This document shows, one piece after another, positions 52,297 through 58,213 of a DNA stretch of 64,000 bases. The DNA is from Enoplolaimus lenunculus (Eukaryota; Nematoda; Enoplea; Enoplida; Thoracostomopsidae). The notes beneath the pieces were generated by a model. It made no database searches. It saw only the letters and a program-made list of their open reading frames with translations, and was not told the origin of the DNA. The position numbers were made by a program, and so were the translations under genes. Location: NCBI GenBank assembly GCA_030248215.1, contig JASANG010001288.1, forward strand, positions 141,001 to 205,000, in the 5' to 3' direction. Numbering within the stretch: position 1 is the first letter of the stretch; each line of letters opens with the position of its first letter.

Positions 52297-55200
52297 CACT
52301 TTTATTACACCAACAGCTCTAAACCAAATACAGGACGCGATCAGCATGAGCGCATACAACCGAGACATGGGGGGAATATATCATATATCACCTCAGAAAT
52401 TACGGAAACCATTCGAAAAACGCAGTTTTACAACAGGCTGTAGAATAATCTGCAGAGGTAAAATCAATTGTTGCTCGCTCGCTGACTCGCTTGCAAAGCA
52501 CCCAAAATGAAATCCTGACTACGCTGCTAATGGCGATTAGGCGCAGGCATCTCATACAAAGTTTACAACAACGAAGTTCAAGGGGAAGACATAGTCTACA
52601 CAGGCCGACAGCCGGCTCAGCTTGGTAGCGGGCTAAAAAATTTGCCGCAGGGGGGGGGCACTCAAGGATTTTCGTTGAACTTTACAAGCAAGGTTGAAAA
52701 TTTTCTACGTTGGTGTCAAAAATTTTTTTCCAGGGTGACGCTGAGCCCATTTGGTTCGCCTTGGCTACGGGTCCGAGTCTGCACCGACAAAGCGTGGTAC
52801 CATGGCGGTTAGTCAACAAAAACATACACAAATTGAAAAAAAAACAAACAAATAAGAGCCTCAACACCAACGTAAACACAATATCCATTCAACAAACATT
52901 CAATCGCTGTTCATTGATAAAAGTGTCAAATTTCATTCATATTTTTATCGTTCAATTTATATACGATACCAACAGTTCCCAAAGCAGAGGTGTACGTGGA
53001 TAAAGATTTCGTTATCCGGCCTCCTACGCAGTGGCGGATCCAGGATCTCAAAATGGGGGGGGACCAAAATTTCACAGGTAATAAACTTATTTTTGACCCA
53101 TACTGTAGTGACCCAAATAAGAAGGGGGTCCCCATTTTGACTCCCAATTAATAGGAGTCCGTATCCCTAATAAGAATCCGTAAGCGGGTAGAGTCCTTAA
53201 ACCCTTGTTTAGAGTCCATAAATGTCTATTATCCCTAATTGTAGCGCATAAATGACACCAGGGCCAAGAAACTTTAAAGCTTGCCTATACTATTGTGAAT
53301 AAACCAGAGAAATAATCAGCGTAGAACAGCAATTGACACTATATACTTTCTGTCGAGATGCTGTTGGGGGGGCACGGCCGGGGTGGGCACCCCGTGGATC
53401 CGCCATTGCTCCTACGTTTTACCAGCGGAAATCTTTTTTACCCGAAGGTATACCCGCACAGAATTGATATGCCTACGAGCAATCCAACTTTAGTTTTTCT
53501 TTTGCCCTTCAGAAAAAAACACTTGCCTACATTTCCAATGCATTGAAATTGCATATATGTAATCACAAGGTGTTGGTTTGCGTCCCAATGAACTCTATTA
53601 GTAGCTGGTAGGGTGTAACCAGACGTTCAAAAAGTGCCCGCACCTGAAGGTTAACCAGTTTTGTCTGAGCCTGAAAGTTAACCAGTTTTGCCTGAACCTG
53701 AAGTTGGTGTTGCTAATTGTACGCAAATACAGAAAGTCCAACTTGTGAACTTTTTTGCCACAGTTTTGTTAAAAATTAGAGTTTTTAGGCTTGTTTTTAA
53801 AAAATTCCCACAATATTAAAACTTCGAAAATTACTCAAAAGTTACCAAGATGCCTATCGTAACGAAGGATCAGCACCAATATGCTTGGTCGCCCGGGTTC
53901 CGGGAGGATTCAGGGTCTTAATGGCGGGGATGGGGGGTGCGGGTCCAGATAACTCCGGCTAAAGGTTCTTCATGTTTATAGGGCGACCTTCTATTAGAAA
54001 GCTGAGAGTGCTAACCTTAACGTTATCATTGAAAATGCAGTTTAATAGTTTACGTGCGAAGCGTAAATTTTTTTCCGATATTATTATAGAAAAATGATCA
54101 AAAGTTACCAATTTTGGACTAATGGTTGAAAAGTAATATTTAGTCCGCTTGGGCCAATGGAATAATGACACCCTCCCACAACGCCGGTCTCCTTATCACT
54201 ACCCTTCAAAGTCACAGACAAACTAACGACCGACATAAATATTATAATACGCGAAAAATGTCACCACAGAAATTGTCGAAACGTCCGACAAAAAGTCGAG
54301 CGGACACGGAAATATACATTCTTCCAGAGTTATAAGCAGACCTCAGGTTGTACCCTGATAGTCATGGCAAAACACGTCATACTCATTGGCAGAACACGTC
54401 ATTATTCTATTAGGAAAATGATGTAAACCAGGCTTAATATACGTAGTTAAACCTAATATGTTTGTCGTTTGTTAACCATATTTTAGGTGGTGGCTAAACA
54501 GTCACAACTTCTCACCCACGTTTTGTCATTCTTTACCCGCAGGTATCCATATCCACGTAAACGTTTCCCACCCATACCGCGTTCATCCGCGTTCATCCGC
54601 GTTCATCCGCGGTCGCGCGCACGGGTAAACGCGGTTCGGGTAAGAAATTCTTGACGTATAAAAGCACCCGCGATTCGCGTGCAACTCTGTCCCAAACTTT
54701 TACACTGTAAACCAAACCCGTACACAAGGATAGCAATAGAATGATCCATCCCCTCCCGAAATTTCACAGTCTCAAACTGTTATACTGAAACCAAAACCGT
54801 ATACAAGAATAGCATTAGGATATACCGCCTTCCGAAATTTCTGATGAAACAAAAACATCACTTTTTGACACGCTATAGAATAACCTTCTGGATCGTAGAG
54901 GTCAAAATTTACTTTCTTGACAATAAACCTAAACGCAAGTTTAAACCTAAGCCTAAGTATGTGATACTAACCGTCGGTGGCCGGGACGTTCACCGTCCAT
55001 TAAATTAACACTACGGAGTGGGACGAGAAACTAAACAACGACTGCTGCTGCTGCTGCCTGATAAACTTCAATGCTTACCTTTGCGGAATATCTTTCCCAC
55101 CGTAAGTGATATGAAGACACATGCGATGTCCCTCAGGCGGTGCATAATACGTAACGGTGTACATGCCGTTTGAGCGTTCGTGGATCAACGGATGCTTAGG

Positions 55201-56237
55201 CTGATCAAATTGGCCACCTGAAATTATACACAAAAATTTCAAACAAAAAATACAATTAATAATGCATTTCGTTAATGTTATGCAAACGATATATTATTAG
55301 TTTATTGTGTGCGAAACAATTTTGTAAATAGTCAAATTTGTAATCAGGATACAACGAGGAACTGGATTTTATATTGCAATCGGAACAGCAAATTATATAC
55401 CGGACTCGGAATTGTGAACTGCAAATTTTGTGACAACGAATAGTTTGTATTAACCAAATATAACAGTTAATTTACGATGTCTGTTGGACGCTGGTGTGAC
55501 CGTCGCAAAATACTCTCGCGTAGCATTTTTATGCACTACAAAATTTATACAATACACAAGCATATACCATATATGCTGATACGGCCCATGTATACAGTAC
55601 AGGGTCGGATCATTTACTGGAGCGGCTATAATAGAGTCAGTTTTAGTTTTTTTAACTAAATTTTTTGCTTAGGCTGAGGCTTTAGGCTTAGGCTTAGGAA
55701 TAAGCTCATCCATACGTTTAGGCCTAGGCTTAGGCTTAACAATAGGCTCGTCCATACGTTTAGGCCTAGGCTTAGGCTTAACAATAGGCTCATCCATACG
55801 TTTATGCCTAGGCTTAGGCTTAACAATAGGCTCATCCATACGTTTATGCCTAGGCTTAGGCTTAACAATAGGCTCATCCATACGTATAGGCCTAGGATTA
55901 GGCTTAGGAACAGGCTCATCCATACGCTTAGGCTTAGGCTTAGGCGTAGGCTTAGGAATATGCTTATACTACTGTTCCGACCCTGTTCTATACATGCGCC
56001 TGCTTACACTGTCTATGCGTGTTTGCCCTAAAAATCAATTACGACGTAAAGAAAAAAATTACATACCTGATTCAGATTTGACCACAACATCTAACGGCGC
56101 CCGGCCGCTTTCAGCAGCGTTCACGGTGAACGTTAACGGGACTCCGACACGGCAGTTAGCAGCGTTTAAGCCAGGACCGAACGCACGAACACGTGACGAA
56201 TCCAGCGGAAGTTCAATAACGGCAGCGAACGGACTGC
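25900..56237 (-). CDS. fln (filamin): Filamin, C-terminal part: repeats 13-24 with hinges 1 and 2 (24 exons, 5' end not found)
   Basis: Twenty-four minus-strand exons join in frame with GT-AG borders and end at TAA 25902-25900, giving about 1229 residues of filamin Ig repeats. Repeat order, linker positions and the two hinges follow vertebrate filamin repeats 13-24 one for one. Filamins are actin cross-linkers at the cell cortex; the C-terminal repeats bind integrin tails and other membrane partners, and repeat 24 makes the dimer. The first exon starts inside a repeat (phase 1, SPFAAVIEL), so more sequence must precede it. No calponin-homology actin-binding domain and no repeats 1-12 are visible in the window. 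The introns of 8,949 bp (46130-55078) and 6,903 bp (35817-42719) hold most of the satellites. Exon lists are in the three block entries. Confidence 0.95.
26730..26899. mobile_element. TTAA-flanked MITE, 'GGTTGCGCTATACTTGACG' family, copy 1 (filamin intron)
   Basis: TTAA (26726-26729) then GGTTGCGCTATACTTGACGT; the right end TATCACAACCC is followed by TTAA (26900-26903). The interior is a run of CCGTCCGTTACC / CGTCACC words. Relatives: about 37405-37535, 40564-40814, 44805-44985 and 57954-58075. Confidence 0.7.
28532..35816 (-). CDS. fln (filamin): Filamin exons 10-22 of the window: repeats 17-23
   Basis: Exons: 35816-35643, 34793-34638, 34005-33802, 33385-33233, 33019-32891, 32350-32186, 31461-31360, 31090-30953, 30542-30412, 30024-29907, 29658-29470, 29013-28924, 28657-28532. 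Repeat 17 ends in exon 10 ([21 protein letters not shown]). Repeat 18: exons 11-12 ([34 protein letters not shown]). Repeat 19, the integrin-binding repeat in vertebrates: exons 12-13 ([19 protein letters not shown]). Repeat 20: exons 14-16. Repeat 21: exons 16-18 ([47 protein letters not shown]). Repeat 22: exons 18-20 ([25 protein letters not shown]). Repeat 23: exons 20-22 ([37 protein letters not shown]). Most junctions are phase 1, so exons could be skipped without breaking the frame. Confidence 0.93.
34192..34352. mobile_element. MITE, 'CACACGTGCAAGTTTTTGC' family, copy in filamin intron
   Basis: AAGCTGTATTCACACCGCCTT then TTGCAGCGAGAATTTGCAGC at the left; TGCAACACTAACGGTTGCA and GCACGTGTGAACAATACGG at the right. 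It lies in the intron between filamin exons 11 and 12. Confidence 0.6.
35215..35625. repeat. About 20-bp satellite 'TTTTTTAGCTAAAAACGGCAAA' (filamin intron 10)
   Basis: Roughly 18-20 imperfect units of 20-22 bp built on the palindrome TTTTAGCTAAAA followed by ACGGCAAA or ACGCTAAT. The array starts about 17 bases after the donor of filamin exon 10 (exon end 35643). Because of the palindrome, each unit carries TTTTTAG on the minus strand as well, which resembles the local 3' splice consensus. Confidence 0.85.
35968..36370. mobile_element. MITE, 'GGTTCCAACAGGAAC' family, copy 1 (filamin intron 9)
   Basis: GGGTTCCAACAGGAGCTCAGG at the left and AATTCCTGCCGGAACTAGAA at the right. The core TTTTCATCACCGAATTATTG, TTCATCGTCAAGTTTTGAGA and CAAAATTGAACTA recurs in order at 49318-49720. 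Divergence between copies is high, so this is an old family. Confidence 0.65.
36741..37198. mobile_element. hAT-like MITE, 'CAGGGTGCGACCGGATA' family (filamin intron 9)
   Basis: It starts CAGGGTGCGACCGGATATTA and ends GGATATCCGGTCGCACCCTG, a clean inverted terminal repeat of about 17 bp. Inside, CCGGATACC words are frequent near both ends. Flanks TGATGAATTA and TGATGAAAGC are similar but do not give a clean 8-bp duplication. Confidence 0.75.
37886..38158. mobile_element. MITE, 'GTATTCTCAAATGTGTRTAGCACC' family, copy 3 (filamin intron 9)
   Basis: CCACATATTCTCAAATGCATA then CACCAGTTAGCGATACG; the right part reads AACTGGCGATAGGTGCTATA then GCATTTGAGAATATGG. A partial internal duplicate of one end lies at about 38065-38105. 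Confidence 0.65.
38161..38457. mobile_element. MITE, 'CACACGTGCAAGTTTTTGC' family, best copy (filamin intron 9)
   Basis: AAGCCGTATTCACACGTGCAA then GTTTTTGCTGCCGAGAACTTG; the right end reads TCTCGCAGCAAAAACTTGCG then CACGTGTCAATAGAGCTTAA. The two ends are inverted copies over about 40 bp. The core is GCAGCTGCAA-rich. Confidence 0.75.
38738..39796. mobile_element. TTAGGC-bearing MITE with internal satellite expansion, copy 4 (filamin intron 9)
   Basis: The left end GTGTTACTTTAAGCGGCGTCC then GGGTCTATAAAAGAGCAGG and the right end TTGTTACGGCCGTAAAAGTAA then CATTGGCC match the family ends seen at 12090, 18686, 23922 and 42107. Other members are about 180-220 bp; this one is over 1 kb because one internal unit has been repeated 26 times (38821-39730). 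Confidence 0.85.
38821..39752. repeat. 35-bp satellite, 26 full units plus a partial one, each with two TTAGGC steps
   Basis: The unit is GCTTAGGCTTAGGAATACGC followed by TTTTGCAATGCTTAT. Starts fall every 35 bases from 38821; 39731 is exactly 26 units on and begins a partial copy. The only changes I saw are T to C at the last base of a few units near the right end and one near 39030. TTAGGC is the nematode telomere repeat, present twice per unit, but the array is internal and not a telomere. Confidence 0.95.
40098..40292. mobile_element. MITE, 'GTATTCTCAAATGTGTRTAGCACC' family, copy 4 (filamin intron 9)
   Basis: GGCCCCGTATTACAAAAAATTC then TGTAGCTATCGAACCAGTC; the right part is CTGATAATACGTGCTATATA then CACATTTGGGAATACGG. 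The core GATTTGTTCTACATCTGCGCC is the family word in diverged form. Confidence 0.55.
40564..40814. mobile_element. MITE, 'GGTTGCGCTATACTTGACG' family, copy with 21-bp tandem repeats
   Basis: CGGTTGCGCTATACTTTTC at the left and GTACATCAAGTACAGCGCAA then CCCT at the right. Inside (about 40595-40735) a 21-bp unit GCACCGTCCGTCAGCCGACC(G) is repeated six to seven times. Because 21 is a multiple of three, several frames stay open and give repeated 7-residue peptides; I do not regard these as genes. Confidence 0.75.
42107..42330. mobile_element. TTAGGC-bearing MITE, 'GTTACTTTTAGGGGCGTAAC' family, copy 5 (filamin intron 9)
   Basis: GGGCCAATGTTACTGCAAGG then GGCGTAACAGTAGATTAAGC; right end AACCTGGACGCCCCTTCGAG then TAACATGGGG. 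Inside, CCTAAGCCTAAGC tracts and GCGTTGCAAAAGCGTATTCC, the inverse of the 35-bp satellite unit. Confidence 0.8.
42720..56237 (-). CDS. fln (filamin): Filamin exons 1-9 of the window: repeats 13-16, hinge 1, start of repeat 17
   Basis: Exons: 56237-56067, 55217-55079, 46129-45967, 45428-45239, 44634-44528, 44307-44161, 43795-43612, 43409-43269, 42848-42720. Repeat 13 is exons 1-2 (RVRAFGPGL to [11 protein letters not shown] across an 8.9-kb intron). Repeat 14 is exons 3-4 ([28 protein letters not shown]). Repeat 15 is exons 4-6 ([15 protein letters not shown]); its last strand reads [10 protein letters not shown] and lacks the usual SPF. Exon 7 is Ser/Thr-rich and fits hinge 1. Exon 8 is repeat 16 ([19 protein letters not shown]). 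Exon 9 opens repeat 17 ([19 protein letters not shown]). For exon 4 I chose the donor GTACGT after CYIM at 45239, because the later GTATGC donor breaks the frame of exon 5. Confidence 0.9.
44805..44985. mobile_element. MITE, 'GGTTGCGCTATACTTGACG' family, decayed copy
   Basis: TTGGCGCTACACTTGTCGTGC at the left, then CATCGTGCGTCACC, TGACGTACGGCGCC and TGACGGACAGCGCC words. Ends are worn and edges approximate. It lies between filamin exons 4 and 5. Confidence 0.45.
47159..47235. repeat. (ATT)n/(GTT)n microsatellite
   Basis: An almost pure run of ATT followed by GTT. It produces the poly-Asn stretch of the 207-codon minus-strand ORF, which is therefore not evidence of a gene. Confidence 0.95.
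47577..48056 (+). CDS. Unrecognised 159-codon ORF nested in a filamin intron (doubtful)
   Basis: An uninterrupted frame from ATG to TGA on the strand opposite filamin, rich in Lys, Gln, Thr and His, with no motif, signal peptide or membrane segment I recognise. The stretch 47.57-48.48 kb is less AT-rich than the DNA around it, and a 131-codon frame is open on the other strand (47937-48332). It could be an exon of a nested gene, but chance or a decayed element explains it equally well. Confidence 0.2.
   Translation: MAQRNQQARFQASQFYAKASIISLAVDIYQPIKSTSDRVLDVEWCPPFPATLQNHQSNHIPRKACTTSKAIKLIHRYYLNTLNRAQRYLNWSPPNITLVQIKYRKQHCSLQGKNAKPTRTSETKIQKAHRNIGPVKANLKHAPHQKGPSKLKQTFAPGD
49318..49720. mobile_element. 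MITE, 'GGTTCCAACAGGAAC' family, copy 2 (filamin intron 2)
   Basis: ATGGTTCCAACAGGAACTTAA at the left; ACAGGAATTCTGGTGGAACC then ATAC at the right, an inverted terminal match. Core words are shared in order with 35968-36370. CTAAGC tracts follow directly at 49718-49770. Confidence 0.7.
51040..51440. repeat. Degenerate ~30-bp minisatellite (filamin intron 2)
   Basis: About a dozen units of the type CCGGCGTGGGAAAATTCTCA followed by TCAGACACAG. Early units read ATTAGACAAATCCGGTGTGA. A 72-codon + frame at 51011-51229 simply translates the units (repeated QTQxAWENxH). Confidence 0.8.
51862..52092. mobile_element. MITE, 'GTATTCTCAAATGTGTRTAGCACC' family, copy 5 (filamin intron 2)
   Basis: AGCCCGTATTCTCAAATGCG then AGTAGCATCTATCACCAGCTG; right part GGCGCCATACGCATTTGAAA then ATATGGCCC. 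The core TTTGAATTGCCCTACTTCTG is the family word. Confidence 0.7.
52211..52299. repeat. (AAT)n/(AAC)n microsatellite
   Basis: A pure trinucleotide run that switches AAT to AAC to AAT; it creates poly-Asn and poly-Ile/Val frames on the two strands. Confidence 0.95.
53029..53408. mobile_element. hAT-like MITE with exact 8-bp target duplication, copy 1 (filamin intron 2)
   Basis: CTCCTACG (53021-53028) is repeated exactly at 53409-53416. The element starts CAGTGGCGGATCCAGG and ends GTGGATCCGCCATTG, an inverted terminal repeat. An 8-bp duplication with CAGTG-type ends fits the hAT superfamily. Inside lies TACTGTAGTGACCCAAATAA, the end of a different MITE family (see 14736). No transposase is encoded. 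Confidence 0.92.
55583..56000. mobile_element. TTAGGC-bearing MITE with 42-bp satellite (filamin intron 1)
   Basis: GGCCCATGTATACAGTACAGG then GTCGGATC at the left faces TACTGTTCCGACCCTGTTCT then ATACATGCG at the right. The interior has grown into 42-bp units of GGCTCATCCATACGTTTAGG then CCTAGGCTTAGGCTTAACAATA. The CCATACG landmark falls at 55710, 55752, 55794, 55836, 55878 and 55920, exactly 42 apart. It occupies 55.6-56.0 kb of the 849-bp intron between the first two filamin exons and ends 67 bases short of exon 1. Confidence 0.85.
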
Positions 56238-56346
56238 CTGCAAACAAACACAATAAACACTTATTCCAAATAACATACTGTACTAATAACCAAAATGTAG
56301 CAAAATAAAGCTAAAACACAACTAGACAACTCTTCTCACACAGTGT

Positions 56347-56536
56347 CAATGGCGGATCCACGGGGGGGGCCACCCCGGCCGTGGACCTCCCAACAGCATC
56401 TCGACAAAAATTATATTGGGACTCAAAATGGGGACCCCCTTTTATTTCGGTCACTACAGTATGGGTCAAAATTAAGTTTATTACCTGTGAAATTTTGGCC
56501 CCCCCCCCCCATTTTGAGAACCTGGATCCGCCACTG
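56347..56536. mobile_element. hAT-like MITE with exact 8-bp target duplication, copy 2
   Basis: CACAGTGT (56339-56346) is repeated exactly at 56537-56544. The ends CAATGGCGGATCCACG and CCTGGATCCGCCACTG match the copy at 53029 in the opposite orientation. The interior includes GGTCACTACAGTATGGGTCA, the same internal junction with the TACTGTAGTGACC sequence, but is shorter by about 190 bp. Confidence 0.92.
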
Positions 56537-56929
56537 CACAGTGTCCGCAATTTTCCGACGTTGACCCATACTATTTGTCGCTTAGGCTTAGGCATAGGAA
56601 TATGCGTATCCTACTGCTCGGCCGTGTTCTATACATTGGCCGATATTTGGCTTTAGACCCGAACACTGCGACGATAACACAGCTTTGATTGTCGAACATC
56701 ACCATTTCAACACATATTGTCAACAATTGTTAGAAATGGTCACAAATTTGCATGAAAAAGCTTGTTCGTTGGCCTAATCGTAGCCTAATTTCACAAACGA
56801 CATTACAGTTTATGATTTACAGCGCTCATCATTCCACCATAGTCACTCCGGCCTATGCAAACATCACACGCGGAACGTATTTCTTCATGGACTGCAGTAG
56901 AATAAACTTAAGCTTCAGACTACGTTTTT

Positions 56930-57042
56930 TTTGTTTGAGCTTAGACATATGCTTAGGCATATGCTCATTTTTACGCTTAGGCGCCATAGGCTTAGGAATA
57001 CGCTTATACTACTGTTCCGTCCCTGTTATATACATTGGCCCT
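56930..57042. mobile_element. TTAGGC-bearing MITE fragment, 'CCAATGTAWAGAACAGGRC' family
   Basis: GAGCTTAGACATATGCTTAGG then GCATATGCTC, TAGGCTTAGGAATACGCTTA, TACTACTGTTCCGTCCCTGT, and the family right end TATATACATTGGCC. A shorter relative of the same type ends at 56643. Confidence 0.6.
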
Positions 57043-57167
57043 CACTTCCCAACTAGAAACACACACCAATTAAATACAGCCTTGTTGGTCATACACCGAA
57101 CTTACATCTGACAACAACATTTTGTCATGTTAATAATTCTAAGTTATGCAATACCATATATGTGCCC

Positions 57168-57262
57168 TTCACAAAAATTTTCCGGCGGATGCAGTGACGT
57201 TCGAACACACTACGTACGGTGATTACCGGTCGGCTGCTCTATAACCACTGACCTACACCGTC
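57168..57262 (-). repeat. tRNA-like relic (SINE or tRNA pseudogene)
   Basis: On the minus strand TAGGTCAGTGGTTATAGAGC is a good tRNA A-box region and GTGTTCGAACGTCAC about 40 bases on is a B-box region. The acceptor and T stems pair only in part, so a working tRNA is unlikely. Confidence 0.45.
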
Positions 57263-57953
57263 ATACAAACGTTTCGCTACGATGGTTCTATATACTGTAT
57301 ATTTGGTACTACAAGATAGATATATAAATACACCACCAGAAACCGTATGAGCTACAGAGAGTGCCTCTCTCACATTACTACACCATATTCTGGTATATCG
57401 TGGAACAACATCCCTCCGAAAATTTTCTCATGGACAATCTCTCATCACTGAAACCATCCTGGGTACACGGGAAGGCTGTCCATTAGATCCCCACATTCTA
57501 ACCACAACTCATCACTATAGCCGAAATGCTCAAAAATGAATAATTCAACAAATACGACGAAACAAATTAATTTACTCAATTTTAAGCCTTCGCGTTACAA
57601 CCTCACCGTAGTTTTGACACAGATTAGGTTACAAAAACCGTTCTGAGTTTGAAATATACTTTTCACCTGGTGAAAAACAACGTCCGCGAGCGAGACAAGC
57701 GACAGAAGCAAGCCAATAAATAGTACAGACCTGCGCTAGCGGCTACAGCGTTACTACAATACCACCAATGTAGCCGTCGTTACCAATGAATTTTAAATTT
57801 GGAACTACAAAACAAGTTGTAAGCACACAAAAATCATTTGTTTTAAACCATTTTAGCTTGCGTACCAACTTTCACTTTTAACACCCAACTCCTAGCATAC
57901 ATGAATGCTCAAATCCTGAAATCCTAAAATCTGCCACGTTTGCAGTACTTCTT

Positions 57954-58075
57954 AGGGTCGCGCTATACTCGCCGTGTGCCACCAAATAAATTTTGCCTAT
58001 ATTTTTGTTAACAACGCATAGCGGCAGGCGGCGGCTAGCGGCAGCGTTCGGATCAGTATAGTACAGCGCAACCCT
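57954..58075. mobile_element. MITE, 'GGTTGCGCTATACTTGACG' family, short copy
   Basis: AGGGTCGCGCTATACTCGCC at the left and AGTATAGTACAGCGCAACCC at the right. The middle is unlike the CCGTCCG runs of other copies and contains GGCAGGCGGCGGCTAGCGGC. Confidence 0.7.
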
Positions 58076-58213
58076 CATGATTGTTCCACTACGAATACAG
58101 ACTTTTTTGCAAATTCGGTAATCCTAACAAAATTACTACAAAAAATGTATCTTAATTCTGGAAAAAAATACTTTTTAATCTGTCAACTAAGCGTCTAATC
58201 TTTCAAAGCAACC

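Larger units (their letters stand above)
46130..55078 (-). other. Filamin intron 2 (8.9 kb): simple repeats, MITEs and no supported exon
   Basis: Phase and sequence show that exon 2 (ending IPQ and AG) joins exon 3 (starting C CCG TAC) to give IPQSPYRLR, so all of this is one intron. It holds a 21-bp repeat at about 46538-46645 (CTTTACGCCGCCTGGGGTTCC), an (AAT)n/(AAC)n run at 47159-47235 and another at 52211-52299, an AT run near 48950-49015, a GCCAGC/GCAGCA run near 48420-48460, a roughly 30-bp minisatellite at about 51040-51440, a GCGTTCATCC triplication at 54580-54610 and several MITEs. The 159-codon + ORF at 47577 and the 207-codon - ORF at 46661 (with a long poly-Asn run from the simple repeat) match nothing I know. 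Confidence 0.75.
56238..58213. other. DNA upstream of the first visible filamin exon: elements, no exon found
   Basis: The acceptor TTTGTTTGCAG sits at 56248-56238. Beyond it I looked for a filamin exon ending in phase 1 and found none. The stretch holds a hAT-like copy (56347-56536), TTAGGC-bearing pieces (56562-56643 and 56930-57042), a tRNA-like segment on the minus strand (about 57168-57262) and a TIR element at 57954-58075. Confidence 0.6.

Noticed and set aside
52123-52443. Overlapping ORFs with poly-Asn (+) and poly-Ile/Val (-)
   Set aside because: Both are translations of one trinucleotide run.
55656-56031. ORFs of 75-87 codons on both strands with 14-residue repeats
   Set aside because: They are translations of the 42-bp satellite inside the intron; no splice site or start supports a protein.
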